Positions 1 through 10,505 of a stretch of DNA of 64,000 bases are shown here, piece after piece (the first letter of the stretch is position 1; every line of letters begins with the position of its first letter). Location: the NCBI GenBank assembly GCA_002163005.1, contig MAAF01000056.1:21169-85168 (forward strand), read 5' to 3'. Under the pieces are notes generated by a model that was not told the DNA's origin, did no database searches, and worked only from the letters and a program-made list of their open reading frames with translations. The stretch comes from Colwellia psychrerythraea (GTDB lineage Bacteria > Pseudomonadota > Gammaproteobacteria > Enterobacterales > Alteromonadaceae). The position numbers were made by a program, and so were the translations under genes.

Positions 1-786
1 TAAAATTTGGAATTCAGCTTGTTTAAAGGGTGGCGCGATTTTGTTTTTAACCACTTTCACACGCGTTTCATTACCAACGATTTCATCACCGTTTTTAACC
101 GCGCCAATACGACGGATATCTAAACGTACAGAAGCGTAGAATTTTAAAGCATTACCACCTGTGGTCGTTTCTGGGCTACCAAACATAACGCCAATTTTCA
201 TACGAATTTGGTTAATGAAGATAAGCATGGTATTCGATTTTTTCAAATTCCCCGTAAGCTTACGCATTGCTTGTGACAACATACGCGCTTGCAAGCCCAT
301 ATGTGAATCACCCATATCACCTTCAATTTCAGCTTTAGGTGTAAGCGCGGCAACAGAGTCGACGACAATAACGTCGATAGCACCAGAGCGCGTTAACATA
401 TCAACAATTTCCAGAGCTTGCTCACCTGTATCAGGTTGCGAAATTAATAACTCATCAATGTTAACACCTAATTTTTCAGCATAAACAGGGTCAAGAGCAT
501 GTTCTGCATCGATAAAGGCACAAACTTTACCATTACGTTGTGCTTCAGCAATAACCTCTAAAGTTAGCGTTGTTTTACCACTAGATTCTGGACCATAAAT
601 TTCAACAACACGACCCATTGGCAAGCCGCCAGCACCTAAGGCGATGTCTAAGCCTAATGAACCAGTAGAAATAGTTTCTACATCCATGGTGTTATTATCA
701 CCAAGCTTCATTATTGAGCCTTTACCGAATTGACGTTCAATTTGAGCTAAGGCTGCTGATAGTGCTTTTTCTTTATCGTCTTTCAT
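1..786 (-). CDS. recA: RecA recombinase, C-terminal part outside the window
   Basis: RecA is the DNA strand-exchange ATPase of homologous recombination and the co-protease that triggers LexA cleavage. The first 262 codons are present, starting at the ATG complementary to 784-786; the remaining roughly 90 codons lie beyond the window start. The Walker A motif [10 protein letters not shown] is readable around residues 65-74, followed by the conserved core of the ATPase domain. The start follows a textbook SOS promoter (see 830-857). No gene lies between it and argP, which is transcribed towards it on the same strand. Identification is secure. Confidence 0.97.
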   Translation of the reverse strand, partial: MKDDKEKALSAALAQIERQFGKGSIMKLGDNNTMDVETISTGSLGLDIALGAGGLPMGRVVEIYGPESSGKTTLTLEVIAEAQRNGKVCAFIDAEHALDPVYAEKLGVNIDELLISQPDTGEQALEIVDMLTRSGAIDVIVVDSVAALTPKAEIEGDMGDSHMGLQARMLSQAMRKLTGNLKKSNTMLIFINQIRMKIGVMFGSPETTTGGNALKFYASVRLDIRRIGAVKNGDEIVGNETRVKVVKNKIAPPFKQAEFQIL

Positions 787-829
787 GATTACTCCGCGAG
801 CTGTTGTGTTATTTCGTTTTGATGAGACA

Positions 830-857
830 AGTATACTGTAAGTTCGTACAGTATCAA
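830..857 (-). promoter_or_regulatory. recA promoter with embedded LexA box
   Basis: On the minus strand a -35 TTGATA (852-857) and a -10 TATACT (830-835) are separated by 16 bp. The 20-bp LexA box TACTGT-N8-ACAGTA occupies 834-853, filling the spacer and touching both hexamers. The layout is nearly that of the E. coli recA operator, so LexA repression and SOS induction of recA are a safe inference. Confidence 0.93.
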
Positions 858-1057
858 GTTTTATTATACTTTTTTTATTTAACAATAAAAAACTTACCAA
901 AGGTAACTTTTAAAGAATTGAAAAATAAAGAATAAAAGTACCTAAATAACTTTTGTAATTTTATACTGAAAAAGTTACTTTTCTATTTTAAGGCAGAAAG
1001 CAACGTCACTTACACAGTACTTTATCAGCCATGAATATTGTTACTTAATAGAAAATG

Positions 1058-1954
1058 CTAATGTGCTAATTTTTCCTGACCAATACTAACAATTTGTTCT
1101 GAAATTTGTTTGTTGACTCCTTTTACCAGTACCCAACTGTGCCAATACAATGTATGTACCAATTCTTTGTCTGGGCATAAACTTATCAATTGCCCCATAT
1201 TTAATTCTTGTTCGATTTGTAGTTTAGGTAACAGACAATAAGCTACGCCTTGTTTAACTAATGCGACAAATGCCTCTGATGAACGAACACTATGACAATA
1301 ATATTCACTGGCTGCCAAACTAAAGTGTTTTGCAATATAACGTACATGCATATCATCTTTATGATCATAACTTATCGCGGGCGCCATCTTTAATGAGTTT
1401 TGGTTCACCCCTTCCGGAAAGTATTTTTTCGCAAAACCTTCACTCGCCACCAAACAATATTCCATCTCACCAAGCTTGAAAGAGCGATAACCTTTTAGGG
1501 GCTTTTCAATAGTGCTTACTGCGCCAATAGCTTGCCCGCTTCGTAACTTATCTAAAGTTCTTTCTTCATGTTCAATAATTAAATTCAACTCAACTAAATG
1601 GTTTTTAAGTACCGGTGTAATGGCATCGATAAACCAGGTAGCAATGCTGTCTGCGTTAACCGCCAGCGAGATTTTCATCGGCTTAATTGGTTTATCTGGA
1701 GATAATAGTGGGACTAGCTCATGCTCAAGTTGTTTCACCTTTTTAAAATGACTGAGTAATTGTTCACCTGCTGGTGTCGCGACGATAGGTTGATTACGAA
1801 TAAGAATCGGTTGTCCAACATGCTCTTCTAGCGCTTTAATGCGTTGAGATATTGCTGATTGTGAAATGAATAATTTTTGTGCCGCCAACTCGAAGCTTTG
1901 TAGTTCGATAACTTCAGCCAGCGCAGCAAGCAATTTATAATCAAAATTTGTCAT
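1058..1954 (-). CDS. argP: LysR-family regulator ArgP
   Basis: This 298-residue LysR-type regulator has an N-terminal winged helix-turn-helix (about residues 3-62, including SQSAISQRIKALEE) and a C-terminal effector-binding domain. Its closest known family is ArgP/IciA, which senses arginine and lysine and activates the exporter gene argO. The neighbour supports this: a LysE/ArgO-type exporter is transcribed divergently 121 bp away, the usual arrangement of a LysR regulator and its target. The family name is inferred from sequence resemblance and context; the specific ligand is not proven. Confidence 0.85.
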   Translation of the reverse strand: MTNFDYKLLAALAEVIELQSFELAAQKLFISQSAISQRIKALEEHVGQPILIRNQPIVATPAGEQLLSHFKKVKQLEHELVPLLSPDKPIKPMKISLAVNADSIATWFIDAITPVLKNHLVELNLIIEHEERTLDKLRSGQAIGAVSTIEKPLKGYRSFKLGEMEYCLVASEGFAKKYFPEGVNQNSLKMAPAISYDHKDDMHVRYIAKHFSLAASEYYCHSVRSSEAFVALVKQGVAYCLLPKLQIEQELNMGQLISLCPDKELVHTLYWHSWVLVKGVNKQISEQIVSIGQEKLAH

Positions 1955-2075
1955 AATCTCACACAGTCCACATAAGTTTTACTAATGATAGTTAATTATT
2001 ATTAATTATATTAAATTGAATTATTAATGCAAACTAGCGCTCATCAAATTTACAGACCATTTATCGAGTACCATT

Positions 2076-2696
2076 ATGAGCATATTAGTTTTAGCAAAAG
2101 GTTTTACCCTTACATTAAGTATGATCATACCTATTGGTACGCAAAACTCTATGTTAATCAATCAGGGCATTCATCAAAATCATCATAAAATGACCGCTGC
2201 TCTTTTTGTACTTTACGATGCTTTATTAATAAGTATGGGAGTACTTGGCGGTAGTATTTTATTGTCACATAACGCCACTTTATTCAATGTACTCACTTGG
2301 GGTGGTATCTTATTTTTAAGTGTTTATGGCCTATTGTCGATGAAGTCTGCATTTGTGCGAAGTAAAAATACTACTGATACGATTATGAAAAAGAAATCAG
2401 CAAAAATTATTTTTCTGACAACTTTAGCGGTTACTTTTTTAAATCCACATGCTTACATTGATACCGTAATGGTTATTGGCAGTGTTGGCGGACAGTATTC
2501 AGATGAAGTAAAGGTATACTTCCTTATTGGCTGTATTTTTGGCTCATTAACATGGTTTAGTTGTTTAGCATTTGGCGCAGCCAAACTTTCAAAACAATTA
2601 AGCAAACCAAAAGTAAAAATGACCATAGATATAATTATTGCCTTAGTTATGTGGTTAGTTGCTTGGTCACTGTTTAATACATGGATGGCGCGTTAA
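2076..2696 (+). CDS. argO: LysE/ArgO-family amino acid exporter
   Basis: This 206-residue inner-membrane protein has about six predicted transmembrane segments and the family's N-terminal pattern, with PIGTQNSMLINQG near residues 19-31. LysE/ArgO proteins export basic amino acids, arginine in the case of ArgO. It lies divergent to the argP-like gene, so ArgP-controlled expression is expected. A related LysE-family substrate (lysine) cannot be excluded from sequence alone. Confidence 0.82.
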   Translation: MSILVLAKGFTLTLSMIIPIGTQNSMLINQGIHQNHHKMTAALFVLYDALLISMGVLGGSILLSHNATLFNVLTWGGILFLSVYGLLSMKSAFVRSKNTTDTIMKKKSAKIIFLTTLAVTFLNPHAYIDTVMVIGSVGGQYSDEVKVYFLIGCIFGSLTWFSCLAFGAAKLSKQLSKPKVKMTIDIIIALVMWLVAWSLFNTWMAR

Positions 2697-2849
2697 AAAT
2701 TATCGCCAGCGATCCCTATAATAATTGTTAAAAAGTCAAGAAATGCTAATACGGCTTATGGCATAATCTAGGTAAATACCTACCGGTATAAATATCCCTA
2801 GAATTAAGCTACTAGTAAGCTAGTAATAACATAAGAGTTTTAGCATTTC

Positions 2850-5495
2850 ATGACCACTGCCCCAAAAGATCTTTCGTCACACACCCCTATGATGCGCCAG
2901 TACTTAACCATTAAGGCTGAATTCCCACATATTTTGATCTTTTATCGTATGGGTGATTTCTATGAGTTATTTTTTGATGATGCCAAAAAAGCCTCTGACT
3001 TATTGGATATTTCACTTACTGCTCGCGGTAAAACAGGTGGTAATGCTATTCCAATGGCTGGTGTGCCTTATCATGCGGTAGAGAATTATTTAGCCAAGCT
3101 TGTTAGTTTGGGCGAGTCAGTCGCAATTTGTGAGCAAATAGGCGACCCTGCCACTAGTAAAGGTCCAGTTGAGCGCAAAGTAGTACGTGTTATCACCCCA
3201 GGTACGGTTAGTGATGAAGCACTGCTAACCGATAGGCAAGATAACCTCATTGTTGCAATCGTCGATAATCAATCACCCAAAGCAAAACTAAAAACAAGCT
3301 CTGCCCCTGCTTTTGGTCTTGCTTATTTAGATATGGCCAGTGGTCGGTTTGTACTAACTGAACCACAAACCAATGAACAACTTCAAGCTGAATTACAGCG
3401 CTTATCTCCTGCTGAACTACTTTATAGTGAATCTCTGCAGGATTTTAGTTTAATTGAGAACAGAAAAGGTTTACGTCGTCGCCCAGAATGGGAATTTGAT
3501 CTTGAGACTGCTATTAGTTTATTGAACAAACAGTTCGATACTAAAGCATTAACGGGTTTTGGTGTTGATGATAAACCTTTAGGTTTGGCTGCTGCCGGTT
3601 GTTTATTTCAATATGTTAAAGACACCCAACGTACTGCTCTGCCTCATATTCGTTCCATAATCTGTGAATCGGCCAATAAAGGCGTGGTCCTTGATGCGGC
3701 CACTAGACGAAACTTAGAGCTAACCCAAAACTTGCAAGGCGGTTTAGATAATACCCTTGCCGCTATTTTAGATAAATCGTCTACACCAATGGGATCACGT
3801 TTACTAAAGCGCTGGTTACATTTCCCATTACGGGACTTAAAGATTCTTAATAACCGCCAAAATACGGTTAGTGATATCATAAGGTTAGATCTAATCACAC
3901 CCATACAGCCATTATTAAAAGGCTTAGGCGACATTGAACGTATTGTTTCTAGAATAGCCTTAGGCTCTGCAAGGCCTCGAGATTTTGCTCGTTTACGTCA
4001 TGCGCTACAGCAAATGCCAGAGTTACAAAATGAATTAAAAAGTGAATTAAAAAGTGAATTAACAGAACTCCACACTAGCGACTCAGCCACTAACTACTTA
4101 AGCACTATTGCTCAGCAAAGTCAGCCAATGCCTCAACTACAAGGCTTGTTAGAACATGCCATTGTTGAAAATCCCCCTGTGTTAATACGCGATGGTGGTG
4201 TTATCGCACCAGGTTATAATAGCGAGCTCGATGTACTACGAGACTTAAGTGATGGTGCTACAGAATTTTTAGCGCAACTTGAACAACGTGAAAAAGAGCG
4301 TACTGGTATACATTCATTAAAAGTTGGTTATAACCGGGTTCATGGCTTTTTTATTGAAATGAGTCGCACTGCAGCTGTTGATGTTCCCGATGATTATATT
4401 CGTCGCCAAACATTAAAAAATAATGAACGTTTTATTACCGAAGAATTAAAGCAACATGAAGAGAAAGTACTGAGTGCTCAAAGTAAATTTTTAGCCTTAG
4501 AAAAGTCACTCTATCAAGAATTATTCGATAAAGTATTACCCGATTTAGCACAACTACAACAATTAAGCCAAGCCATTGCTGAGCTCGATGTATTAACCAC
4601 CTTCGCAGAGCGTGCATTAGCGTTAAACTATATAAAACCTAGCTTAGTTAAAGAGCCAGGTATTAGCATTGATGCGGGTCGCCATGTCGTCGTTGAGCAG
4701 ATGACTAATGATGCTTTTATTGCTAATCCTGTGTCCTTAACAGACCAACGGAAAATGTTGATTATTACCGGTCCAAACATGGGCGGTAAATCTACTTATA
4801 TGCGCCAAACGGCTTTAATAGTTTTGCTTGCCCATATCGGTTGTTATGTACCCGCTGACAGCGCAACGATCGGTTTAGTTGATAGAATATTTACCCGAAT
4901 TGGTGCTTCCGACGATTTAGCCAGTGGCCGTTCAACCTTTATGGTCGAAATGACTGAAACCGCAAATATATTGCATAACGCTACAGATAAAAGTTTAGTG
5001 CTACTCGATGAGATTGGTCGTGGCACCAGTACCTATGATGGCTTATCACTAGCATGGGCATGTGCAGAAATGTTGGCACTTAAAACCAAGGCTTTTACTT
5101 TATTCGCCACGCATTATTTTGAGCTGACTATGCTTGCTGAGCAGATCCCAAGCTTAGCCAATGTTCACTTAGACGCCATGGAGCATGACGATAACATCGT
5201 CTTTATGCATGCAGTACAAGAAGGAGCGGCTAGCAAAAGTTTTGGTTTGCAAGTAGCACAGTTGGCAGGTGTACCAAAAACCGTAATCAAACGTGCTAAG
5301 CAAAGGTTAAGCGAATTAGAACAACAGCAAACTCCAAGCGTACTACCAGCACCTATACAAAATGATGCCTTTGAGCAGCTCAGTTTCGCCCCTGAAGAGC
5401 ACTCAGTGTTAACAACACTTATTGATACCGATATTAATGAGTTAAGCCCGAGACAAGCACTAGATTTATTATTTACCTTAAAAGAACAAATCTAG
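2850..5495 (+). CDS. mutS: DNA mismatch repair protein MutS
   Basis: MutS binds mismatches and, with MutL, starts methyl-directed repair. The protein has 881 residues, slightly longer than the usual ~855. The mismatch-contacting F-x-E motif is F37-Y-E39, in GDFYELF. The ATPase carries Walker [10 protein letters not shown] (641-649) and a downstream DEIGRGTS Walker B region. The C-terminal dimerisation tail is present, ending in the [10 protein letters not shown] region. A short tandem [10 protein letters not shown] stretch (about residues 395-405) comes from a 12-bp DNA repeat (4031-4062) in the lever/connector region and explains part of the extra length. It is transcribed alone, convergent with tRNA-Phe. 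Confidence 0.97.
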   Translation: MTTAPKDLSSHTPMMRQYLTIKAEFPHILIFYRMGDFYELFFDDAKKASDLLDISLTARGKTGGNAIPMAGVPYHAVENYLAKLVSLGESVAICEQIGDPATSKGPVERKVVRVITPGTVSDEALLTDRQDNLIVAIVDNQSPKAKLKTSSAPAFGLAYLDMASGRFVLTEPQTNEQLQAELQRLSPAELLYSESLQDFSLIENRKGLRRRPEWEFDLETAISLLNKQFDTKALTGFGVDDKPLGLAAAGCLFQYVKDTQRTALPHIRSIICESANKGVVLDAATRRNLELTQNLQGGLDNTLAAILDKSSTPMGSRLLKRWLHFPLRDLKILNNRQNTVSDIIRLDLITPIQPLLKGLGDIERIVSRIALGSARPRDFARLRHALQQMPELQNELKSELKSELTELHTSDSATNYLSTIAQQSQPMPQLQGLLEHAIVENPPVLIRDGGVIAPGYNSELDVLRDLSDGATEFLAQLEQREKERTGIHSLKVGYNRVHGFFIEMSRTAAVDVPDDYIRRQTLKNNERFITEELKQHEEKVLSAQSKFLALEKSLYQELFDKVLPDLAQLQQLSQAIAELDVLTTFAERALALNYIKPSLVKEPGISIDAGRHVVVEQMTNDAFIANPVSLTDQRKMLIITGPNMGGKSTYMRQTALIVLLAHIGCYVPADSATIGLVDRIFTRIGASDDLASGRSTFMVEMTETANILHNATDKSLVLLDEIGRGTSTYDGLSLAWACAEMLALKTKAFTLFATHYFELTMLAEQIPSLANVHLDAMEHDDNIVFMHAVQEGAASKSFGLQVAQLAGVPKTVIKRAKQRLSELEQQQTPSVLPAPIQNDAFEQLSFAPEEHSVLTTLIDTDINELSPRQALDLLFTLKEQI
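4031..4062 (+). repeat. 12-bp tandem repeat inside mutS
   Basis: The unit TGAATTAAAAAG occurs about 2.7 times in a row (4031-4042, 4043-4054, then 8 bases). It is in frame and encodes repeated ELKS residues. Confidence 0.85.
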
Positions 5496-5611
5496 ATATT
5501 CACCACTGCATAACTTTACTCAGTTGAGTCTACAAACTCAGCTGGCTAAAGTTTAATAATACCAAGTTTAATAAACTACACTCTTAAAAAAATACGATCA
5601 TTAGAAACGAA

Positions 5612-5646
5612 AAAAGCCTCAGCAGTATTAGTGCTGAGGCTTTTAT
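5612..5646. terminator. Bidirectional terminator between mutS and tRNA-Phe
   Basis: An 11-bp stem (AAGCCTCAGCA at 5614-5624 with its complement at 5632-5642) and a 7-base loop is flanked by A-runs on the left and T-runs on the right. It can stop tRNA-Phe transcription on the minus strand and mutS transcription on the plus strand. Confidence 0.85.
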
Positions 5647-5653
5647 CTTTTTA

Positions 5654-5729
5654 TGGTGCCCCGACCCGGATTTGAACCAGGGACACGAGGATTTTCAATC
5701 CTCTGCTCTACCAACTGAGCTATCGGGGC
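5654..5729 (-). tRNA. tRNA-Phe (GAA)
   Basis: A 76-nt tRNA with encoded CCA end (complement of 5654-5656). The anticodon loop reads TTGAAAA, giving anticodon GAA. The acceptor arm GCCCCGA pairs with TCGGGGC and the T-loop GGTTCAAATCC is normal. It is identical over its full length to the second tRNA-Phe at 13593-13668. Confidence 0.97.
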
Positions 5730-5764
5730 ATTCTTTAAAGAGTGGAACTCTCTAAAGAGCGCGT

Positions 5765-5793
5765 ATAATATAGTTAAAAATTATCAGTGGCAA
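5765..5793 (-). promoter_or_regulatory. Promoter of tRNA-Phe with GC-rich discriminator
   Basis: On the minus strand, -35 TTGCCA (5788-5793) and -10 TATTAT (5765-5770) are spaced by exactly 17 bp. ACGCGCTC follows the -10, a GC-rich discriminator typical of stringently controlled stable-RNA promoters. Confidence 0.72.
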
Positions 5794-5897
5794 CCGTTTT
5801 ATAAAAAATATCGTATTAAAAGTAAAATTTATTGATAGTGGTTAATTAACATACCGTTAAACGAATTAAAACGGCTTTAATCGCAGGGCGAGAATAA

Positions 5898-6218
5898 TTA
5901 AAGCTCAAACTCACTAAAATCTAAATCGGTATCTGGTGATGTCTGAGTTTTACTTGGAGGGTCAAGTAAAGATGGCTGCATATCAACTTCACTTTCTTGT
6001 ATGGCGACGGACTGTTTCTCCTTTGGCTTATGCTGGTTTTTCTTACGCTTTTTACGTTGAATACAACGTTTTATGACCTTTTGTTTTTCATCATTATTAA
6101 ACGTTTTCCAATCTAGCCGTTCACCACGCGAGCGCATGCAACCTAGGCAGTGACCTTTCTCATCAGACTGACAAATGCCAACACAGGGGCTAGGAACGTC
6201 AAAAAACTCTAATTGCAT
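5898..6218 (-). CDS. DUF1289 family protein
   Basis: This 106-residue protein has the DUF1289 cysteine motif at its N-terminus: CVGICQSDEKGHCLGCMR (about residues 12-29), four cysteines that probably bind a metal. A helical WKTFNNDEKQKVIKRC region follows, then a lysine-rich stretch. The acidic, low-complexity C-terminus is not part of the family core. The function of DUF1289 (E. coli YdhL) is not established. It stands alone, with its own terminator-like hairpin upstream at 6246-6292. Confidence 0.8.
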   Translation of the reverse strand: MQLEFFDVPSPCVGICQSDEKGHCLGCMRSRGERLDWKTFNNDEKQKVIKRCIQRKKRKKNQHKPKEKQSVAIQESEVDMQPSLLDPPSKTQTSPDTDLDFSEFEL

Positions 6219-6245
6219 TTAACCCTCACTACTCGAAAAACAAAT

Positions 6246-6292
6246 AAAAAAAATGCGCTGTAAGTTAAGTATAACTTATCAACGCATTTTTA
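6246..6292. terminator. Hairpin terminator downstream of sulP-type gene
   Basis: Outer arms AAAAATGCG and CGCATTTTT enclose a second perfect stem, TAAGTTA-AGTA-TAACTTA. A-rich and T-rich flanks allow termination on either strand. It lies between the SulP gene end and the DUF1289 gene start. Confidence 0.65.
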
Positions 6293-6336
6293 TAATAGCC
6301 AGTAAATCTGGCTCTTAAATTTTTTAAAAGATGAAT

Positions 6337-7866
6337 TTACGCTAACTTATCACTAGCAATATGATATTCAGGGTCTTCAATTATATTAAGTTCAACTAAC
6401 TTATCTGCTTTGTGTAATAGTTCTTTACACTCTTTATTTAAGTGTTTCAAATGCATATTTTTGTTACGCGATAAGTAACGCTCAGCCAAAGTATCAATTG
6501 CTTCAATGGCAGAATGGTCAACAACACGAGCATTTTTGAATTCGACAATAACATCATTACTGTCATCTTCCGGCGTAAATTGCTCGAGGAAGTTAGCGAT
6601 TGAACCGAAAAATATTGGTCCAGTCACTTCATATACTGTTGAACCATGTTCATTAATGCTACGGTGAACCACAATATGTTTAGCATGCTCCCAAGCAAAA
6701 ACTAACGCTGACACGATAACACCGACAATAACAGCAACAGCTAGGTCAGAATAAACGGTAACCCCTGAAACAAGTATAATGACAAAAGCATCAGCTTTAG
6801 GTACTTTGCCTAAAATACGAAGACTTGACCATTCAAACGTACCAATAACTACAATAAACATTACCCCAACTAATGCAGCAAGTGGGATCTGTTCAATTAA
6901 GCCAGAAGCAAATAATATAAAGCCTAATAAGGCTAACGCTGCGGTTATACCTGATGCTCTACCACGACCACCTGAGTTAACGTTGATCATAGACTGACCT
7001 ATCATCGCACAACCACCCATACCGCCAAAGAAGCCTGTAGCGGTATTAGCTGCCCCTTGCGCAATACATTCTTTATTACTGCGACCACGTGTACCGGTTA
7101 ATTCATCAATTAAGGTTAATGTTAATAAAGACTCAATCAGACCTATTGCTGCAAGAACTAGTGCAAAAGGAAGAATAATTTTAAGAGTTTCCAATGAGAA
7201 AGGCACATCAGGAACAGAAAAAGTAGGCAAACCGCCAGCAATTGAAGCAGCATCACCAACCAGTTTAGTATCAAGACCAGTAGCAAAAACTAATAACGAC
7301 ACACCCACAATAGCCACGAGAGTAGAAGGTACTGCTTTAGTTAATTTAGGGAAGAAGTGTATGATTGCCATAGTCAAAAGAATCAAACCTGCCATGGTAA
7401 ATAATGGTGTACCTTGCATCCACTCAAGTTCACCTGCAGCGTTAGTTACTTTAAATTGCCCTAACTGGGCTAAGAAGATAACAATGGCTAAACCATTAAC
7501 AAAACCTAACATTACTGGATGCGGCACTAGGCGAATAAACTTACCTAATTTAAATATCCCTGCCATAATTTGCAGTATGCCCGTGAGCACCACGGTGGCA
7601 AATAGGTATTCAACACCGTGAATGGCAACTAAACTTACCATTACAACAGCCATAGCACCTGTGGCACCAGAAATCATTCCTGGTCGACCACCAAAAATAG
7701 CGGTAATCAAACCGACCATAAAGGCTGCATATAAACCAACTAAAGGCTCTACTCCGGCAACAAAGGCAAAAGCTACCGCTTCAGGTACAAGTGCTAACGC
7801 AACTGTTAGACCTGATAACACATCATTTTTCAAGTTAGACACTTTACTAGCGTGTAATTCAAACAT
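6337..7866 (-). CDS. SulP-family anion transporter with STAS domain
   Basis: This 509-residue inner-membrane transporter has 10-14 hydrophobic segments (about residues 15-390) followed by a cytoplasmic STAS domain (about 400-500). The N-terminus carries the SulP signature region with [20 protein letters not shown]. SulP proteins carry sulfate, bicarbonate or dicarboxylates, usually with Na+ or H+. The substrate here cannot be told from sequence; the short length and [16 protein letters not shown] core fit marine bicarbonate or sulfate carriers equally. A GntR-type regulator is encoded just upstream on the same strand, but no link is shown. Confidence 0.88.
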   Translation of the reverse strand: MFELHASKVSNLKNDVLSGLTVALALVPEAVAFAFVAGVEPLVGLYAAFMVGLITAIFGGRPGMISGATGAMAVVMVSLVAIHGVEYLFATVVLTGILQIMAGIFKLGKFIRLVPHPVMLGFVNGLAIVIFLAQLGQFKVTNAAGELEWMQGTPLFTMAGLILLTMAIIHFFPKLTKAVPSTLVAIVGVSLLVFATGLDTKLVGDAASIAGGLPTFSVPDVPFSLETLKIILPFALVLAAIGLIESLLTLTLIDELTGTRGRSNKECIAQGAANTATGFFGGMGGCAMIGQSMINVNSGGRGRASGITAALALLGFILFASGLIEQIPLAALVGVMFIVVIGTFEWSSLRILGKVPKADAFVIILVSGVTVYSDLAVAVIVGVIVSALVFAWEHAKHIVVHRSINEHGSTVYEVTGPIFFGSIANFLEQFTPEDDSNDVIVEFKNARVVDHSAIEAIDTLAERYLSRNKNMHLKHLNKECKELLHKADKLVELNIIEDPEYHIASDKLA

Positions 7867-8044
7867 TTTTATCTCATTGGTTTTATCGCTAACAGTTAAC
7901 TTTTCGGTTAAATCATTGGCGAATACGAATTGGCGAGCCTGATCCTCCCATACTTAATAGAAGCTAAGCATAAACAAAAAATAGGCAAGTTTTATGTGAT
8001 TTTGAGGGGCGAGAATACTATAGATATGAAGAGGAAAAGTCAAT

Positions 8045-8077
8045 ATTTGCTTACTTTTACAACATAAGTAAGCAAAT
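8045..8077. repeat. Perfect 11-bp inverted repeat downstream of the GntR gene
   Basis: ATTTGCTTACT (8045-8055) and AGTAAGCAAAT (8067-8077) form a perfect dyad with an 11-base spacer. No good T-tract follows on the minus strand, so it may be a weak terminator for the GntR gene or an operator upstream of the SulP gene. Confidence 0.5.
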
Positions 8078-8099
8078 AAATTTTACGCTAACAATCAAA

Positions 8100-8768
8100 T
8101 CAATTATTAGCAGCTTCACGTTGCTCTAAAAAGGCTTTAATTTCATCTCTAGAGCTCAAAATATGATGTTTTAATACCGCAACAGCTTCGTCAACATCAC
8201 CAGTTTTACAAAAAGCTAATAGCTGATTGTGTTCAGGGCCTGCTTTTGAAATACCACCCGCCCATAATAGATGCATACGAATATATCGATCAGCATTTTT
8301 ATTTAACGTATTCACTAAATCTTGTGTTTGTGGACGGTTGGCCGCTGAATATAAACAATTGTGATAGCGAGAGTTAAGCTCACTCCAGGTATTTGCTGCA
8401 TTTTCCTTACCAAGGGCTTTATCTAATTGCCCTAGAATTTCACTTGCCTCAGCGAGTTTATCGCTGGTTAAAAGTGGTAATGATGCGGCTAACAAGTGCC
8501 CTTCAAGCATTGCTCGTAATTCAAAAAGCTCAACAACATGCTTGGCGTTAAGCTCTGTTACTGTAGCGCCTTTATGTGGTTCAAAGACAACTAAGCCTTC
8601 ACCTTCAAGCTGTAGCAAGGCTTCTCTTACCGGAATACGACTTACATTTAATTCGGTCGCTAACGCCGCTTGACGAAGTGATTCGCCCGCCTTCAACTCA
8701 CCGCTAAGAATTTTCTCTCTAAGCGTTTCAACCACTAACTGCGTTCTTGTTTTATATACTATAGTCAT
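8100..8768 (-). CDS. GntR-family regulator, FadR/FCD subfamily
   Basis: A 222-residue regulator. An N-terminal winged helix (about residues 8-72, with LNVSRIPVREALLQLEGEGL) is followed by a helical FCD effector domain (about 80-212), containing the ELRAMLEG and R/H positions that usually hold a metal and a carboxylate ligand. FCD regulators normally sense organic acids or amino acid derivatives. No catabolic operon lies beside it, so the target is unknown. The upstream gene is the HtrA-like protease and the downstream gene the SulP transporter; both are on the same strand. Confidence 0.85.
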   Translation of the reverse strand: MTIVYKTRTQLVVETLREKILSGELKAGESLRQAALATELNVSRIPVREALLQLEGEGLVVFEPHKGATVTELNAKHVVELFELRAMLEGHLLAASLPLLTSDKLAEASEILGQLDKALGKENAANTWSELNSRYHNCLYSAANRPQTQDLVNTLNKNADRYIRMHLLWAGGISKAGPEHNQLLAFCKTGDVDEAVAVLKHHILSSRDEIKAFLEQREAANN

Positions 8769-8929
8769 AAAGTTTTTCCGAACAATATTAGCAACTATTA
8801 AGGAGTCAGTAGTATAACACCATTAAAAATGTACTTTTACCGTTTAAATTATCTAAAAAAGGCAGCAATGTATCCGCCTTTTTACTTTGATTATTTTGAA
8901 TAAGTGCAATAACTAACTATTAAAGGTAA

Positions 8930-9979
8930 CTACTCAACTATCCAATAAGTTTCTTTCTTTTGACCATTACGTAAATACTTAAAAGTAACTCTATCGCCTT
9001 TTTCAAAGGTAGCAAGATGCTTCTTAATTTGTACCGCTGAGGCCAAGTCAATTATAGCACGACCGCCTACTTCCAGCAGTATGTCACCGCCAAGTAAAAT
9101 AGGGCTACGACCAATGACTACACTAAGGTTACCACCTTTAAAGCCTAATTTATCCGCTAAAGTACCTGGTATTACATGCTGAATTAACATGCCATGCCCT
9201 GCTGTATTGTTAATAGCATAAGACTGTTTTTTATTAAGTAGCAGTGGAATAAAACCAGAAAATGTACCAGGATCACTATCAATGATATGGCGTACTGTAT
9301 CAACCGAAACAACAAAACCTAAGCCATTACTGCCACCACTTTTAGATAATATATGGCTAACAATACCAACAATTTCACCATTAAGGTTAAACATTGGACC
9401 GCCAGAATTACCTTGGTTAATTGAGGCATCCGTTTGTAATAAACGTGGCACTAGGGTTCTTCCAGGTATTGCGTTACCGTCACGAATACCACTTAGATAG
9501 CCGACAGATAAACTGTGGCTAACACCAAAAGGTGCACCAATAATAATAACTTGTTCACCAATTTGATAATCGTTAGTTTTAGCTAATTTTAATGGTTTGG
9601 CTGTGCTAGGAACTTCCCCAGCTTGAATCATAGCCAAATCAATAAGTGGCTCTACCCAAACAACATGACCGGTAGTTTTTGTACCATCAGCAAACTCTAC
9701 TTCAATTGCGGTTGCCTTATCAACAACATGCGCTGCTGTTAAAATACGACCTTCACTACTTACTAATGCACCTGAGCCTAATGAATTTGCGGTTTTTGCT
9801 TTATACGCTACTTGACCAATTTTTGGATCCGCTAATGATTGTACATGTAATTCAACAACTGAAGGATTGACCTTCTTGTATAATGTTTGAATAGAGTTTT
9901 CTTTTACTTGAAATGCTTGGATTGTTGTTCCACAGCCACTTAAGAAGAAAATACTAAGAAATAGAAGAGCTCTGCTCAT
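8930..9979 (-). CDS. Lipoprotein trypsin-like serine protease (HtrA/S1C type) with PDZ domain
   Basis: A 349-residue envelope protease. The N-terminal signal peptide ends in the lipobox LSGC, with C16 as the lipidated cysteine. The trypsin-like domain (about 30-240) has a complete triad: H84 in TAAHVVDK, D114 in IDLAMIQ and S192 in GNSGGP. A PDZ-like domain follows (about 255-345). Compared with DegP/DegS, it has one PDZ domain and a lipid anchor instead of a transmembrane anchor, so a membrane-tethered quality-control role is likely but unproven. It is monocistronic. Confidence 0.87.
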   Translation of the reverse strand: MSRALLFLSIFFLSGCGTTIQAFQVKENSIQTLYKKVNPSVVELHVQSLADPKIGQVAYKAKTANSLGSGALVSSEGRILTAAHVVDKATAIEVEFADGTKTTGHVVWVEPLIDLAMIQAGEVPSTAKPLKLAKTNDYQIGEQVIIIGAPFGVSHSLSVGYLSGIRDGNAIPGRTLVPRLLQTDASINQGNSGGPMFNLNGEIVGIVSHILSKSGGSNGLGFVVSVDTVRHIIDSDPGTFSGFIPLLLNKKQSYAINNTAGHGMLIQHVIPGTLADKLGFKGGNLSVVIGRSPILLGGDILLEVGGRAIIDLASAVQIKKHLATFEKGDRVTFKYLRNGQKKETYWIVE

Positions 9980-10117
9980 TGAAAAATCCGCCTATGATGA
10001 AATTGATAACAGTGTAACTAAGTGTAATCTTTTTATCATTCTTTTTATGTACTTGAATAGATAAATAGTCGAGTTAAGATGATATAGTTGTGAGGATTAT
10101 TCAAATAGGAATAGAAC

Positions 10118-10480
10118 ATGGAAATTATCGCCATACTGGCGTTACTGTCATTGGTTTGGTTGCTCTGGCAATTGGTTAAAGCAAAACGCTTTACTCGCTT
10201 TAAACAACAAATTGATTCAGAATTAAAAGATAAAGTCATTGCTAATATTATTGAAGAATTAGCATTAACTCGCTGTGAACAGTTTCCTAATAATGATTGC
10301 CATCAGACAGCAACATTAGCTTATTGGACTCAATATAAAAGCCGCATATTGCATGCGGCCTTAGCACGTGAAATTATTGACCAACAATGGTTAATAGACA
10401 GCGGAAACTTACGTAACGCCCAACATTTGTTTTTCATTGAGCGTCAATATTTACCCTTACCAAGTCAAGCTGATACTTAG
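10118..10480 (+). CDS. Hypothetical single-pass membrane protein
   Basis: A 120-residue protein that I do not recognise. Residues 3-19 form a hydrophobic segment (ALLSLVWLLWQLV), followed by a basic patch (KAKRFTRFKQQ). This predicts an N-out anchor with the rest cytoplasmic. The remainder is helical and polar with two cysteines. It begins 138 bp from the divergent protease gene and converges with trmB, ending 25 bp before the trmB stop. Its length and start context suggest a real gene. Confidence 0.6.
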   Translation: MEIIAILALLSLVWLLWQLVKAKRFTRFKQQIDSELKDKVIANIIEELALTRCEQFPNNDCHQTATLAYWTQYKSRILHAALAREIIDQQWLIDSGNLRNAQHLFFIERQYLPLPSQADT

Positions 10481-10505
10481 AAAGCTTTAATTAATATTGA
10501 TTTAA

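Noticed and set aside
7361..7942. Two plus-strand open frames opposite the SulP transporter
   Set aside because: They are antisense shadows of a well-supported gene.
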